Shown here piece by piece: positions 53,224 through 61,048 of a DNA stretch of 64,000 bases (the first letter of the stretch is position 1; each line of letters starts with the position of its first letter). Below the pieces are notes generated by a model. The model did not search any database, was not told where the DNA came from, and saw only the letters and a program-made list of their open reading frames with translations. A program made the translations under genes and the position numbers. The stretch is from an uncultured Collinsella sp. (GTDB taxonomy: Bacteria; Actinomycetota; Coriobacteriia; Coriobacteriales; Coriobacteriaceae), in the NCBI GenBank assembly GCA_900540945.1, contig UQHQ01000007.1, forward strand, positions 1 to 64,000, read 5' to 3'.

Positions 53224-54545
53224 TCGACACCGAGCACGTTAAATGCGACACCTGTACCGCACCGGAGCCTATGGAGCTCGACGCCAGCGACGAGGCCTCG
53301 CGCGGCTGGCCTACCGTCGACATCGAGACCAACCCCTACAAGGCGCAGTTCCCGCTGTTCCAGCAGCACCCCGAGATCGCCTTCCTCGATAGCGCCGCCA
53401 CCGCGCAGCGTCCCGCCTGCGTGCTCGACGCCGAGCGCGACTTCTACCGGCGCATGAACGCCAACCCCCTGCGTGGCCTGTACTCGCTGTCCGTCGAGGC
53501 CACCGAGGCCATCGCGAAGGTGCGCCAGCAGATCGCCGACCTCATCGGCGCCCCCCAGGCCAACGAGGTCGTCTTCACCCGCAACACGAGCGAGTCGCTC
53601 AACCTGGTCGCCAAGAGCTTTGCGCCCACGGTCCTCGAGCCGGGCGACGAGGTCGTCATCACCATCATGGAGCACCACTCTAACCTGATCCCGTGGCAGC
53701 AGGTCTGCCGCGAGACCGGCGCCAAGCTCGTCTACCTCTACCCCACCAAGACCGGTCAGCTCACGACCGAGGAGGTTCTGTCCAAGGTGGGCCCCAAGAC
53801 CAAGATCTTGGCTGTGGGTCAGGTCTCTAACGTCCTGGGCGTCGAGAACCCGGTCAAGAATCTCGGCAAGCTCGTGCACAAGTACGGCGGCTATCTGGTC
53901 GTCGACGGCGCGCAGTCGCTGCCGCACATGCCGGTCGATGTGGCCGATCTGGGCGCCGACTTCTTTGCCTTTAGCGCGCACAAGGCCATGGGCCCCATGG
54001 GCATCGGCGTGCTGTGGGGCAAGATGGACCTGCTCAACGCCATGCCGCCCATGCTCACCGGCGGCGAGATGATCGACTCGGTCACCGAGCAGGACGCCGT
54101 CTGGGCGCCCGTCCCCGAGAAATTCGAGGCCGGCACGCAGGACGCCGCCGGCATCTTCGCCACGGGCGCGGCGCTTGACTACCTGGTCAACACGGTAGGC
54201 TACGAAAACATCCAGACCCGTGAGAAGGCACTCGTCCACTACCTGATGGGCGAGCTCATGCAGCTCGACTTTGTCCAGATCATCGGCTCCATCTATTGGG
54301 ACAACCACCACGGCGTCGTCAGCTTTAACGTCAAGGGCATCCACCCGCACGATGTCGCGAGCATCATGGACATGGACGGCGTTTGCATCCGCGCCGGTCA
54401 CCACTGCGCGCAGCCTCTGCTCACCTGGCTGGGCGTCGAGAACCTTGCCTGCTGCCGCGCCAGCGTGGCCTTCTACAACGACAAGGCCGATATCGACAAG
54501 TTCATCGCCGGCCTGCATCACGTTTGGAGCACGTTCAATGGGTAA
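53220..54545 (+). CDS. sufS: Cysteine desulfurase SufS
   Basis: PLP enzyme that removes sulfur from cysteine to feed cluster assembly, 441 residues. A leader of about 45 residues precedes the class V aminotransferase fold: AFLDSAATAQRPACVL, FTRNTSESLNLVAKSF, IMEHHSNLIPWQQV, VVDGAQSLPHMPVDV, the PLP lysine in DFFAFSAHKAMGPMGIG and the active-site cysteine in IRAGHHCAQPLL. The N-terminal extension contains CDTCTAPEP, an extra Cys pair not needed for the core reaction. The 3' end overlaps sufU by 8 bases. Confidence 0.95.
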   Translation: MIDTEHVKCDTCTAPEPMELDASDEASRGWPTVDIETNPYKAQFPLFQQHPEIAFLDSAATAQRPACVLDAERDFYRRMNANPLRGLYSLSVEATEAIAKVRQQIADLIGAPQANEVVFTRNTSESLNLVAKSFAPTVLEPGDEVVITIMEHHSNLIPWQQVCRETGAKLVYLYPTKTGQLTTEEVLSKVGPKTKILAVGQVSNVLGVENPVKNLGKLVHKYGGYLVVDGAQSLPHMPVDVADLGADFFAFSAHKAMGPMGIGVLWGKMDLLNAMPPMLTGGEMIDSVTEQDAVWAPVPEKFEAGTQDAAGIFATGAALDYLVNTVGYENIQTREKALVHYLMGELMQLDFVQIIGSIYWDNHHGVVSFNVKGIHPHDVASIMDMDGVCIRAGHHCAQPLLTWLGVENLACCRASVAFYNDKADIDKFIAGLHHVWSTFNG

Positions 54546-54960
54546 TCTGTACACCTCTACCACGTTTATGGAGCACAACTCGCACCCCGACTACAAGTAC
54601 GAGATGGATGCCCCCACGCACGAGCACGACGGCATCAACCCCAGCTGCGGCGATGAACTCACCTTGCAGCTGCGTGTCGAGAACGATGTAATCGAGGAGG
54701 CCTCGTTTACCGGGCACGGCTGCGCCATCAGCCAGGCCAGCGCCGACATCATGGCCGACCTCATCACCGGCGAGACGGTCGAGGAGGCTCGTCGTCTGGC
54801 AGGGCTTTTCCTCGCCATGATCCGTGGCGAGCAGCTTTCCGAGGAAGACCTGGAAGACCTGGACGAGGCCGCCCAGCTCCAGGACATCTCGCACATGCCC
54901 GCCCGCGTCAAATGCGCCGAGTTAGCCTGGCGCACCCTCGACGGCATGCTCGAAGGGTAA
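54538..54960 (+). CDS. sufU: Sulfur-transfer protein SufU
   Basis: A 140-residue IscU-like protein. In Gram-positive bacteria SufU takes persulfide from SufS through a zinc site. The three conserved cysteines are present in NPSCGDELTLQL, TGHGCAISQASADIMADLIT and RVKCAELAW. It overlaps the end of sufS, and a strong hairpin terminator follows, closing the operon. Confidence 0.93.
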   Translation: MGNLYTSTTFMEHNSHPDYKYEMDAPTHEHDGINPSCGDELTLQLRVENDVIEEASFTGHGCAISQASADIMADLITGETVEEARRLAGLFLAMIRGEQLSEEDLEDLDEAAQLQDISHMPARVKCAELAWRTLDGMLEG

Positions 54961-55000
54961 ACTAGCCAGTAGCGGATGCCCCAGATCAAAGGGTTTGATT

Positions 55001-55034
55001 GCCGAGCCGCGCAATACGGGCGGCTCGGCTTTTT
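55001..55034 (+). terminator. Terminator of the suf operon
   Basis: A stem of about 10 bp (GCCGAGCCGC pairing with GCGGCTCGGC) is followed by TTTTT, 40 bases after the sufU stop. Confidence 0.88.
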
Positions 55035-55631
55035 CATAACGCCTCGGACACACAAAGTTCGCGCGTCCGGCGCTCGCCCTGTCATTTACCGAACAGCCAG
55101 CCGCAAACACGGACGTTTTCCACAGTGCCAACGGCTAGCGACAGAGCCACGGGCACCCCAAGCAACGCCCCATGCCCCGTCCTGCTGGGCTCCGGTTCGC
55201 TTCGCGCCCGCCACAGACGGGTCCCATAGGGTACGGCGTGCATTTTTGCGAGTTTTCAGCACGCCAAGTTGCGTGTATACGCATTGAAAGCGTTAATCAA
55301 CGTCTCCAGGCACCCTTTTATATCGTTTTAGAACAAGCATAGTGGTCTCAGGGGTCACAAGCATGCGCTTTGGAGGCACATCGGCAGGCATAAATGGCTT
55401 CGGGACCCATATATTTCAAGATTACGGCGGTGCCGACAGCACCACGATGCTGAAAACTCCGCTTTTTGCACGGTGTGGACGGGGGTAGGCGCGGGTAAAA
55501 CCGGACTGAGCCGTATTTTTATGCAAGACGGCAATCGTTCTATGCATATCAAGAAGTGCAGTCAGCGTATCAAGCATTTAGAACGCAGGTTGCGGCGCAT
55601 GAACGACCCCAGCCGCGGTGCACAGGCAGCC
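55035..55631. other. About 600 bases without a recognised gene, holding an inverted repeat pair
   Basis: No frame here has both a ribosome site and a familiar protein motif. The space contains the long inverted repeat listed separately (55238-55261 and 55448-55471). It lies downstream of both the suf terminator and the RAYT-like gene, so no promoter is required here. Confidence 0.55.
55238..55471. repeat. 24-bp imperfect inverted repeats flanking 186 bases, next to the RAYT-like gene
   Basis: GTGCATTTTTGC at 55238 followed by GAGTTTTCAGCA (to 55261) is matched in reverse at 55448-55471 (TGCTGAAAACTC, then CGCTTTTTGCAC). The arms share GAGTTTTCAGCA exactly and differ by a few bases in the A/T-rich middle. 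The arrangement resembles a REP doublet or a small MITE remnant. No target duplication was identified. Confidence 0.6.
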
Positions 55632-56444
55632 CTACATCACGTTTCCGCCAGCCCGCATCGCCGTCCCCGTGCGGGTCCGCACAATACGAGAAACCGTACT
55701 TTTGCCAATCCCGGTATAGTGCTCAATCTGACGCACCGTAAATCCGGCATCGCGCAATCCAACGATAACGGCATCGCGCCGCGCCGGCGGTGCGGCTTTA
55801 ACCCCGTGGAGCGGAGCCCCGAGGCTCTTCGCCAACCTGTCGGCAAAGGCGTGGCGTTCCCACTCCGTCTCTTTCATATCGCACAGCACCGGTTCGCCGC
55901 CGTCGGGCATCGCTAGCGAATAGGCAATAAAGCCCTCGGCAGAACCAAAAAGTTCAAGTACACAAGAAGGATCGGAAAATCCCCTCGTGACATCGGCCGC
56001 GTCGCTGTCGTAAGCGCGCAGATGCTCCGCAAAGCTGCTCCAGGGATAACGCTCGATTAGGCTAATGCCCTCCTCCTGCGGATCGGCGTGTACGGAGCGA
56101 ATAGCCTCCATCACCTGCCAGTCGGTATCGAGCGAGCGGCGCTCAAAACGCTCACGAAATAGGCAGCCCGCGCGCCCAGCGCGCTTATTGAACCGACGAG
56201 CATACGTCAACAGCAGCCGCTGCATAGCAGCGCTCATTTCGTCCTCGTAATCCAAAAGCACCAGATCCACGTAGTCGCTCATGAGACACCAGGCCACAAT
56301 CGTCACCTGGGCATCGCGGCAGCAGTCGCGCATCAGTTCCAAAAACTCCCACCGGTCCTCGTCGCTCTCAAAGATCAACTGCCCGCCCATACCGCGGGCA
56401 CAAACATGGTAAAAACCGGTGATCGTTTTCCAAACGCGCTGCAT
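55632..56444 (-). CDS. RAYT-like (REP-associated Y1 transposase) protein with lost catalytic residues and a C-terminal HTH
   Basis: A 270-residue protein whose first 130 residues follow the Y1 transposase/RAYT pattern: FYHVCARGMGGQLIFESDED, VTIVAWCLMSDYVDLVLLDY, LLLTYARRFNKRAGRAGCLF and VMEAIRSVHADPQEEGI. In active relatives the second motif reads MxNHVHLLL and the fourth RYIHLNP. Here the HUH pair is Y58-V59-D60 and the catalytic tyrosine position is Ser117. DNA cleavage is therefore very unlikely. Residues about 222-256 (VGLRDAGFTVRQIEHYTG, then KSTVSRIVR) look like a helix-turn-helix. The frame is intact with a good ribosome site (GGGAGCGCC), so it appears to be kept as a DNA-binding protein. 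The function is unknown. Confidence 0.8.
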   Translation of the reverse strand: MQRVWKTITGFYHVCARGMGGQLIFESDEDRWEFLELMRDCCRDAQVTIVAWCLMSDYVDLVLLDYEDEMSAAMQRLLLTYARRFNKRAGRAGCLFRERFERRSLDTDWQVMEAIRSVHADPQEEGISLIERYPWSSFAEHLRAYDSDAADVTRGFSDPSCVLELFGSAEGFIAYSLAMPDGGEPVLCDMKETEWERHAFADRLAKSLGAPLHGVKAAPPARRDAVIVGLRDAGFTVRQIEHYTGIGKSTVSRIVRTRTGTAMRAGGNVM

Positions 56445-56836
56445 GGCGCTCCCTTCGCCGGGATCTGCTTACCATCCAATACATCACGATTGAAACGTGC
56501 CATCAAAACATTCACGCAAAATGGCACCCGTCGACGGTAAAAGGCGGCAATCCGATGGCGAACGGCAATATAGCCACAGGTCAGGCAACGCAGCCTTGCC
56601 AAAAGCTTGACCACAACCGAGCCCCTTCAACGGACCGCACAACCACAAACAGTTTAGTTAAATCGTTTCAATTGAAAGTTCCGCGCTTCTCGCTACGAAA
56701 ACTGAGCCGTTCGCCGAATATTCCGTGCATTTCGCGGTATTATAGGGGCTGCATGTCATGTCCCTTTCGAAGGGTCGCCCGGCAATCGCCAGCCACGACC
56801 CCCAGACGGGACGCCAACACGATAGAGAGGAGAGGC
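56445..56836. other. Divergent intergenic space of 392 bases, promoter region
   Basis: Lies between the RAYT-like gene (minus) and the scaffold-like gene (plus). A TATTAT at 56738-56743 is a candidate -10 for the plus-strand unit, about 95 bases before its start, but the -35 is unclear. A TTTCAATTGAAA palindrome lies at about 56667-56678. No gene is seen. Confidence 0.4.
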
Positions 56837-57571
56837 ATGCAGTACTCACAGGAAGTGGAGAACATGTGCCCCGTTGCCAAGGGTGCATACCACGGCCCCG
56901 CACCCATCCCCGAGGAGGGCAAGTGGGTCCAGGCTAAGGAGATTTCCGACATCTCCGGTCTTACGCACGGTGTGGGTTGGTGCGCACCTCAGCAGGGCGC
57001 CTGCAAGCTCACGCTGAACGTCAAGGACGGCATCATCGAGGAGGCCCTCGTTGAGACCATCGGCTGCTCGGGCATGACCCACTCTGCCGCCATGGCTTCC
57101 GAGATCCTTCCCGGTAAGACCATCCTCGAGGCCCTCAACACCGACCTCGTCTGCGACGCCATCAACGTTGCTATGCGCGAGATCTTCCTGCAGATCGTTT
57201 ACGGCCGCAGCCAGACCGCGTTCTCCGAGGGCGGCCTGCCCGTGGGCGCCTCCCTCGACGACCTCGGCAAGGGCCTTCGCTCTCAGGTCGGCACCATGTT
57301 CGGCACCAAGGCCAAGGGCGCTCGTTACCTCGAGCTCGCTCAGGGCTACGTCACCCGCATGGCTCTCAACGACAAGAACGAGATCATCGCGTTCGAGTTC
57401 CTGAACCTCGGTAAGTTCACCGACGCCGTCAAGGCCGGCAAGACCCCCGAGGAGGCCATCGCTGGCGCTATGGGCCACTATGGTCAGTGGGAGAACGCTG
57501 CCAAGTACATCGACCCGCGCACCGACGAGGAGACTCACTCCGTCGCCAGCGTGTTCCCGGTTCACGAGTAG
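56837..57571 (+). CDS. NifU/IscU-like iron-sulfur scaffold-type protein
   Basis: A 244-residue protein with an IscU/NifU N-terminal-type fold: GACKLTLNVKDGIIEEALVE, TIGCSGMTHSAAMASEILPG, then NTDLVCDAINVAMREIFLQI. Cysteines C49, C56, C77 and C106 are candidate cluster or metal ligands. C56 and C77 lie where IscU has its first two cluster cysteines. It has about 100 residues more than IscU or SufU. It is followed 18 bases later by a GGGtGRT gene, a pairing known in gut anaerobes but without an assigned role. The codons used are strongly biased to a few preferred ones, which suggests high expression. The ATG at 56837 follows GAGAGGAGAGG. Confidence 0.82.
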   Translation: MQYSQEVENMCPVAKGAYHGPAPIPEEGKWVQAKEISDISGLTHGVGWCAPQQGACKLTLNVKDGIIEEALVETIGCSGMTHSAAMASEILPGKTILEALNTDLVCDAINVAMREIFLQIVYGRSQTAFSEGGLPVGASLDDLGKGLRSQVGTMFGTKAKGARYLELAQGYVTRMALNDKNEIIAFEFLNLGKFTDAVKAGKTPEEAIAGAMGHYGQWENAAKYIDPRTDEETHSVASVFPVHE

Positions 57572-57589
57572 AAAGGGAGGGAAATAACT

Positions 57590-58594
57590 ATGACTGTTAC
57601 GTTCGAAGGTTACGAGCGCCGCGCTGACAAGATCAACAAGTGCCTCGCCGACAACGGCATCGCCTCCCTCGAGGAAGCTCTGCAGATCTGCACCGACAAG
57701 GGCTTCAACCCGCGTGAGATCGTCAACAACACCCAGTCCATCGCCTTCCAGAACGCCGAGTGGGCCTACACCCTCGGCTGCGCTCTCGCTGTCAAGCGTG
57801 GCGCCAAGACTGCTTCTGAGGCTGCCGCCATCATCGGCGAGGGCATCCAGGCCTTCACCGTTCCCGGCTCCGTCGCCGAGGACCGCAAGGTCGGTCTGGG
57901 TCACGGTAACCTGGGCGCCATGCTGCTCTCCGACGACACCGAGTGCTTCGCCTTCCTGGCTGGCCATGAGTCCTTCGCTGCCGCTGAGGGCGCTATCGGC
58001 CTGGCTCTGAACGCCAACAAGGCTCGTAAGAAGCCGCTGCGCGTTATCCTCAACGGTCTGGGCAAGGACGCCGCTCAGATCATCGCCCGCATCAACGGCT
58101 TCACCTACGTGAAGACCCAGTTCGACTACTTCACGGGCGAGCTCAAGGTCGTCGAGACCATCCCCTACTCCGATGGTCCCCGCGCCGCCGTCAACTGCTA
58201 CGGCGCCGACGACGTCCGCGAGGGCGTTGCCATCATGTGGCACGAGAACGTCGACATCTCGATCACCGGCAACTCCACCAACCCGACGCGCTTCCAGCAC
58301 CCCGTCGCTGGCACCTACAAGAAGGAGCGCCTCGAGGCTGGCAAGAAGTACTTCTCCGTCGCTTCTGGTGGCGGCACTGGCCGTACCCTGCACCCGGACA
58401 ACATGGGCGCCGGCCCTGCCTCTTACGGCATGACCGACACTATGGGCCGTATGCACTCCGACGCCCAGTTCGCCGGTTCTTCCTCCGTGCCTGCGCACGT
58501 CGACATGATGGGTCTCATCGGCATGGGCAACAACCCCATGGTCGGTGCCACCGTCGCCTGCGCTGTCGCCGTCGAGGAGGCCCTCAAGGCCTAA
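57590..58594 (+). CDS. GGGtGRT family protein
   Basis: A 334-residue protein of the family named after its motif, seen here as VASGGGTGRTLHPDNMG (residues 260-266 for GGGTGRT). Other conserved-looking stretches are GHGNLGAMLLSDDTECFAFL, AGHESFAAAEGAIGLALNA, GFTYVKTQFDYFTGELKVVE and CYGADDVREGVAIMWHENVD. No membrane segment or signal peptide is present, so it is cytosolic. The biochemical role is not established. Operon pairing with a scaffold-like protein suggests an iron-sulfur or sulfur-related job. Codon bias is again very strong. AAAGGGAGGG precedes the ATG, and a perfect terminator follows. Confidence 0.88.
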   Translation: MTVTFEGYERRADKINKCLADNGIASLEEALQICTDKGFNPREIVNNTQSIAFQNAEWAYTLGCALAVKRGAKTASEAAAIIGEGIQAFTVPGSVAEDRKVGLGHGNLGAMLLSDDTECFAFLAGHESFAAAEGAIGLALNANKARKKPLRVILNGLGKDAAQIIARINGFTYVKTQFDYFTGELKVVETIPYSDGPRAAVNCYGADDVREGVAIMWHENVDISITGNSTNPTRFQHPVAGTYKKERLEAGKKYFSVASGGGTGRTLHPDNMGAGPASYGMTDTMGRMHSDAQFAGSSSVPAHVDMMGLIGMGNNPMVGATVACAVAVEEALKA

Positions 58595-58628
58595 TCGCGT
58601 CAGCGCGATGCTCATGTAGTTGAGCTTT

Positions 58629-58663
58629 AGAGCCGCTACCCACCCGGGTAGCGGCTCTTTTTT
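58629..58663 (+). terminator. Terminator of the scaffold/GGGtGRT unit
   Basis: A 13-bp perfect stem (AGAGCCGCTACCC / GGGTAGCGGCTCT) with a short loop is followed by TTTTT. Confidence 0.92.
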
Positions 58664-58845
58664 GTCGCCACAAAGCGTTCGAGAGCCGATATATCAGTTC
58701 TGATGGAACATGAAGTGTGAGGAGAAGGAGCCGCCAAGCGCCCCTAACGTCCACGTGCCATATTCGCCCTTTGCCGATTTATCCCATCTTTGCGATACCT
58801 TTGCCAATCTCCCGTGCGACAATGCGCGAACGAGAAAGGAATCCC

Positions 58846-60372
58846 ATGGAATCAACTGATGTACTGGTAATCGGATCGGGCATCGCTGGCCTTTGCGCCG
58901 CCATAGAAGCAGCAAGCGCGGGTGCGACTGTTGCCATCGCAAGCGCCGGCAAGACCATGAGCGGATCGAGCTTCTTCCCGGGCACCTGGGGCCTCGGGCT
59001 TATTGGGCCCGTCGACGAAGACGACGAACAGGACCTTATCGACACCATCCAGGCCGTCGGCGGCGGCGTTGCCGACCCCACGCTCGTCCAGACGTTTGTC
59101 CACGGTATCCCCCAAGCGATTGACTGGCTCGAACAGGATCTGGGCGTAGAACTCCAGCGCCCGCAAAGCGCCGAGAGCGCCCAACAAAAGCAATTTATCC
59201 CCTGTTTTGACCATAAGACGCGCAATTGGCGCGGCCTGACCCGAAAGCCTCTTGAAGACGCGTGTGCGGCCCAGATCAAGTCTCTTGGCATTCGTCTGCT
59301 CCCCCGACACGAGCTTATAGACCTTGTTGAAAGCACAACCGAAAAGATTACCGGCGCCGTGCTCTACAACCAAACAGACGAGCGCATCGTGACCTTTACA
59401 GCAAAGGCCACCGTCATCGCTGCGGGCGGCACGGGCGGTCTGTTCGAACGCAGCCTCACTTCGGCCGATGTACTCAGCTCCTCGCAGGCCATCGCGCTGG
59501 CGCACGGTGCATCGCTTACTAATATAGAGTTCATGCAGATGATGCCCGGTTTCATTGAACCTAAGCGCAACCTGGTCTTTAACGAAAAGACCTGGCGCTA
59601 CGTCACGTTTGACCAACCGGTCGACATTGCCAACGAAAAGTTAGACGATCTGCTTGAGCAACGCTCAGGATATGGCCCCTTCACTTCGCGCTTAGCTTCC
59701 CGCGCCATCGATCTTGCTGTCGATCAAGCGGGTGCCGAAGGTCTGGCGCTCCACTACGACTTCCCGCGAGAGAATGTCCCCGAGTTCGTGCAGACATTTG
59801 CCACTTGGCTACAAGACGAGCATGGTATCGCTCCGAGCGACGAGATGCGTGTGGCGATGTATGCCCACGCGGCCAACGGCGGCATCAAGATCGACAGGAC
59901 CGCGTACACGGGCGTTGAGGGCCTCTACGCCTGTGGCGAGGCAACAGGCGGCATGCACGGCGCCGACCGCATCGGAGGGCTGTCGAGCGCCAATGGCATC
60001 GTATTCGGGCGCATTGCGGGCGCATCAGCGGCTCGAGCAGCACTGGACGCTCCCGAGGCTGACGCACCGGTGGATGTCGCCCTCCCCGAGCATGGCATCG
60101 CTACAGCAGTCGCCGAGCGCCTAACCCGCTGCCTCAAACACACAATGAGCACCTACTGCATGATCAACAGGACCGAACCAGGCCTATCCGAGGCGCTTCA
60201 AGAGCTTGAAAGCCTACAAGACGAGGCGACGTCGCTGCATAATCCGCACGCCTATGACAGCGAAATCGCTGCCCTCGCCCGCTTACAGTCGCAGATTCAG
60301 CTGGCAACGGAGATGGTCAAAGCCATGCGCAAACGGACTGAAAGCCTCGGTTCGCACTATCGAGCAGACTGA
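58846..60372 (+). CDS. FAD-dependent oxidoreductase (fumarate reductase / L-aspartate oxidase-like flavoprotein)
   Basis: A 508-residue soluble flavoprotein. FAD binding is by VLVIGSGIAGLCAAIEAASA and the C-terminal GLYACGEATGGMHGADRIGG with SSANGIVFGRIAGASAA. The middle has TVIAAGGTGGLFERS and MYAHAANGGIKIDRTAYTG, as in NadB and fumarate reductase flavoprotein subunits. No signal peptide, FMN-binding domain or haem motif is present, and no nadA or nadC lies nearby. The substrate is therefore left open. GAAAGGAATCCC precedes the ATG at 58846. Confidence 0.8.
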   Translation: MESTDVLVIGSGIAGLCAAIEAASAGATVAIASAGKTMSGSSFFPGTWGLGLIGPVDEDDEQDLIDTIQAVGGGVADPTLVQTFVHGIPQAIDWLEQDLGVELQRPQSAESAQQKQFIPCFDHKTRNWRGLTRKPLEDACAAQIKSLGIRLLPRHELIDLVESTTEKITGAVLYNQTDERIVTFTAKATVIAAGGTGGLFERSLTSADVLSSSQAIALAHGASLTNIEFMQMMPGFIEPKRNLVFNEKTWRYVTFDQPVDIANEKLDDLLEQRSGYGPFTSRLASRAIDLAVDQAGAEGLALHYDFPRENVPEFVQTFATWLQDEHGIAPSDEMRVAMYAHAANGGIKIDRTAYTGVEGLYACGEATGGMHGADRIGGLSSANGIVFGRIAGASAARAALDAPEADAPVDVALPEHGIATAVAERLTRCLKHTMSTYCMINRTEPGLSEALQELESLQDEATSLHNPHAYDSEIAALARLQSQIQLATEMVKAMRKRTESLGSHYRAD

Positions 60373-60418
60373 ATCGATTCACACTTTGAGTTTGATCACA
60401 ATTTCTCAACATGCATCG

Positions 60419-60464
60419 AGCCCCGTAAGTATGATTCCCCCAAGGAGAACACGCTTACGGGGCT
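60419..60464. repeat. 11-bp inverted repeat with 24-base loop after the flavoprotein gene
   Basis: AGCCCCGTAAG at 60419-60429 is matched by CTTACGGGGCT at 60454-60464. There is no adjoining T run, so it is not a standard terminator. It may still stop or pause transcription after the flavoprotein gene. Confidence 0.55.
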
Positions 60465-60588
60465 TGAGCTGTGTTTTCCCTAAGGGAATCACGGTGCAGA
60501 CAGCTCAGCTCCGCGCCCTTTCGGGTTCGACCCAATGTGAGGTCAACGAAAAAAGCGACCAGCCGAAGCCAGTCGCTTTAACATGCTT

Positions 60589-60664
60589 TGGTGGGCCGTC
60601 AGGGGGTCGAACCCTGGACCTTGGGATTAAGAGTCCCCTGCTCTACCAACTGAGCTAACGACCC
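60589..60664 (-). tRNA. tRNA-Lys(CTT), copy 1
   Basis: Minus-strand cloverleaf: acceptor GGGTCGT/ACGGCCC, D stem GCTC/GAGC, anticodon loop CTCTTAA and T-loop TTCGACC. Anticodon CTT reads AAG. CCA is encoded. Confidence 0.95.
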
Positions 60665-60707
60665 AAAGCTAAAGTCCGTTATGGCGGACTTTAGAGGAGA
60701 TATCGTG

Positions 60708-60783
60708 TGGTGGGCCGTCAGGGGGTCGAACCCTGGACCTTGGGATTAAGAGTCCCCTGCTCTACCAACTGAGCTAACGACCC
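60708..60783 (-). tRNA. tRNA-Lys(CTT), copy 2
   Basis: Same sequence as the copy at 60589-60664, so a tandem duplication. A short palindrome, AAAGTCCG with CGGACTTT, lies in the spacer between the two copies. CCA is encoded. Confidence 0.95.
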
Positions 60784-60805
60784 GATATCAACACGAAGCA
60801 AGAAC

Positions 60806-60883
60806 TGGGGTGGGTAAAGGGACTCGAACCCTCGACCTACGGGACCACAACCCGTCGCTCTAGCCAACTGAGCTACACCCACC
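60806..60883 (-). tRNA. tRNA-His(GTG)
   Basis: Minus-strand cloverleaf with an extra G at position -1 pairing with C73, the hallmark of tRNA-His. The acceptor is GTGGGTG/TACCCAC, the anticodon loop is TTGTGGT with anticodon GTG, and the T-loop is TTCGAGT. CCA is encoded. The order of transcription is His, Lys, Lys, probably from one promoter. Confidence 0.95.
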
Positions 60884-61048
60884 GTGTCCTGTGCGCTTCG
60901 CGCTCGACTATTATTGCAAGGAACGCCATGCGATGCAAGCCCCAATTTTCAAGAATTTTGAAAAGAGTTTTTCGAGCGCGTTTCGAGCAATTCCCACCCT
61001 TTTCATAGGAGTAAACTTGCCCCACTGCAAACCCTCGAAAGGACCGTC

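Noticed and set aside
53061..54578. A 505-codon open frame opposite sufS
   Set aside because: Shadow of the high-GC sufS gene, which has its complete active site on the plus strand.
56846..58615. A 589-codon open frame opposite the scaffold and GGGtGRT genes
   Set aside because: Low-complexity Gly/Ala/Val/Leu/Asp translation produced by the extreme codon bias of the real genes; no ribosome site and no family features.
60419..60464. Inverted repeat after the flavoprotein gene as a standard intrinsic terminator
   Set aside because: The loop is 24 bases long and there is no T run after the stem; listed only as an inverted repeat.
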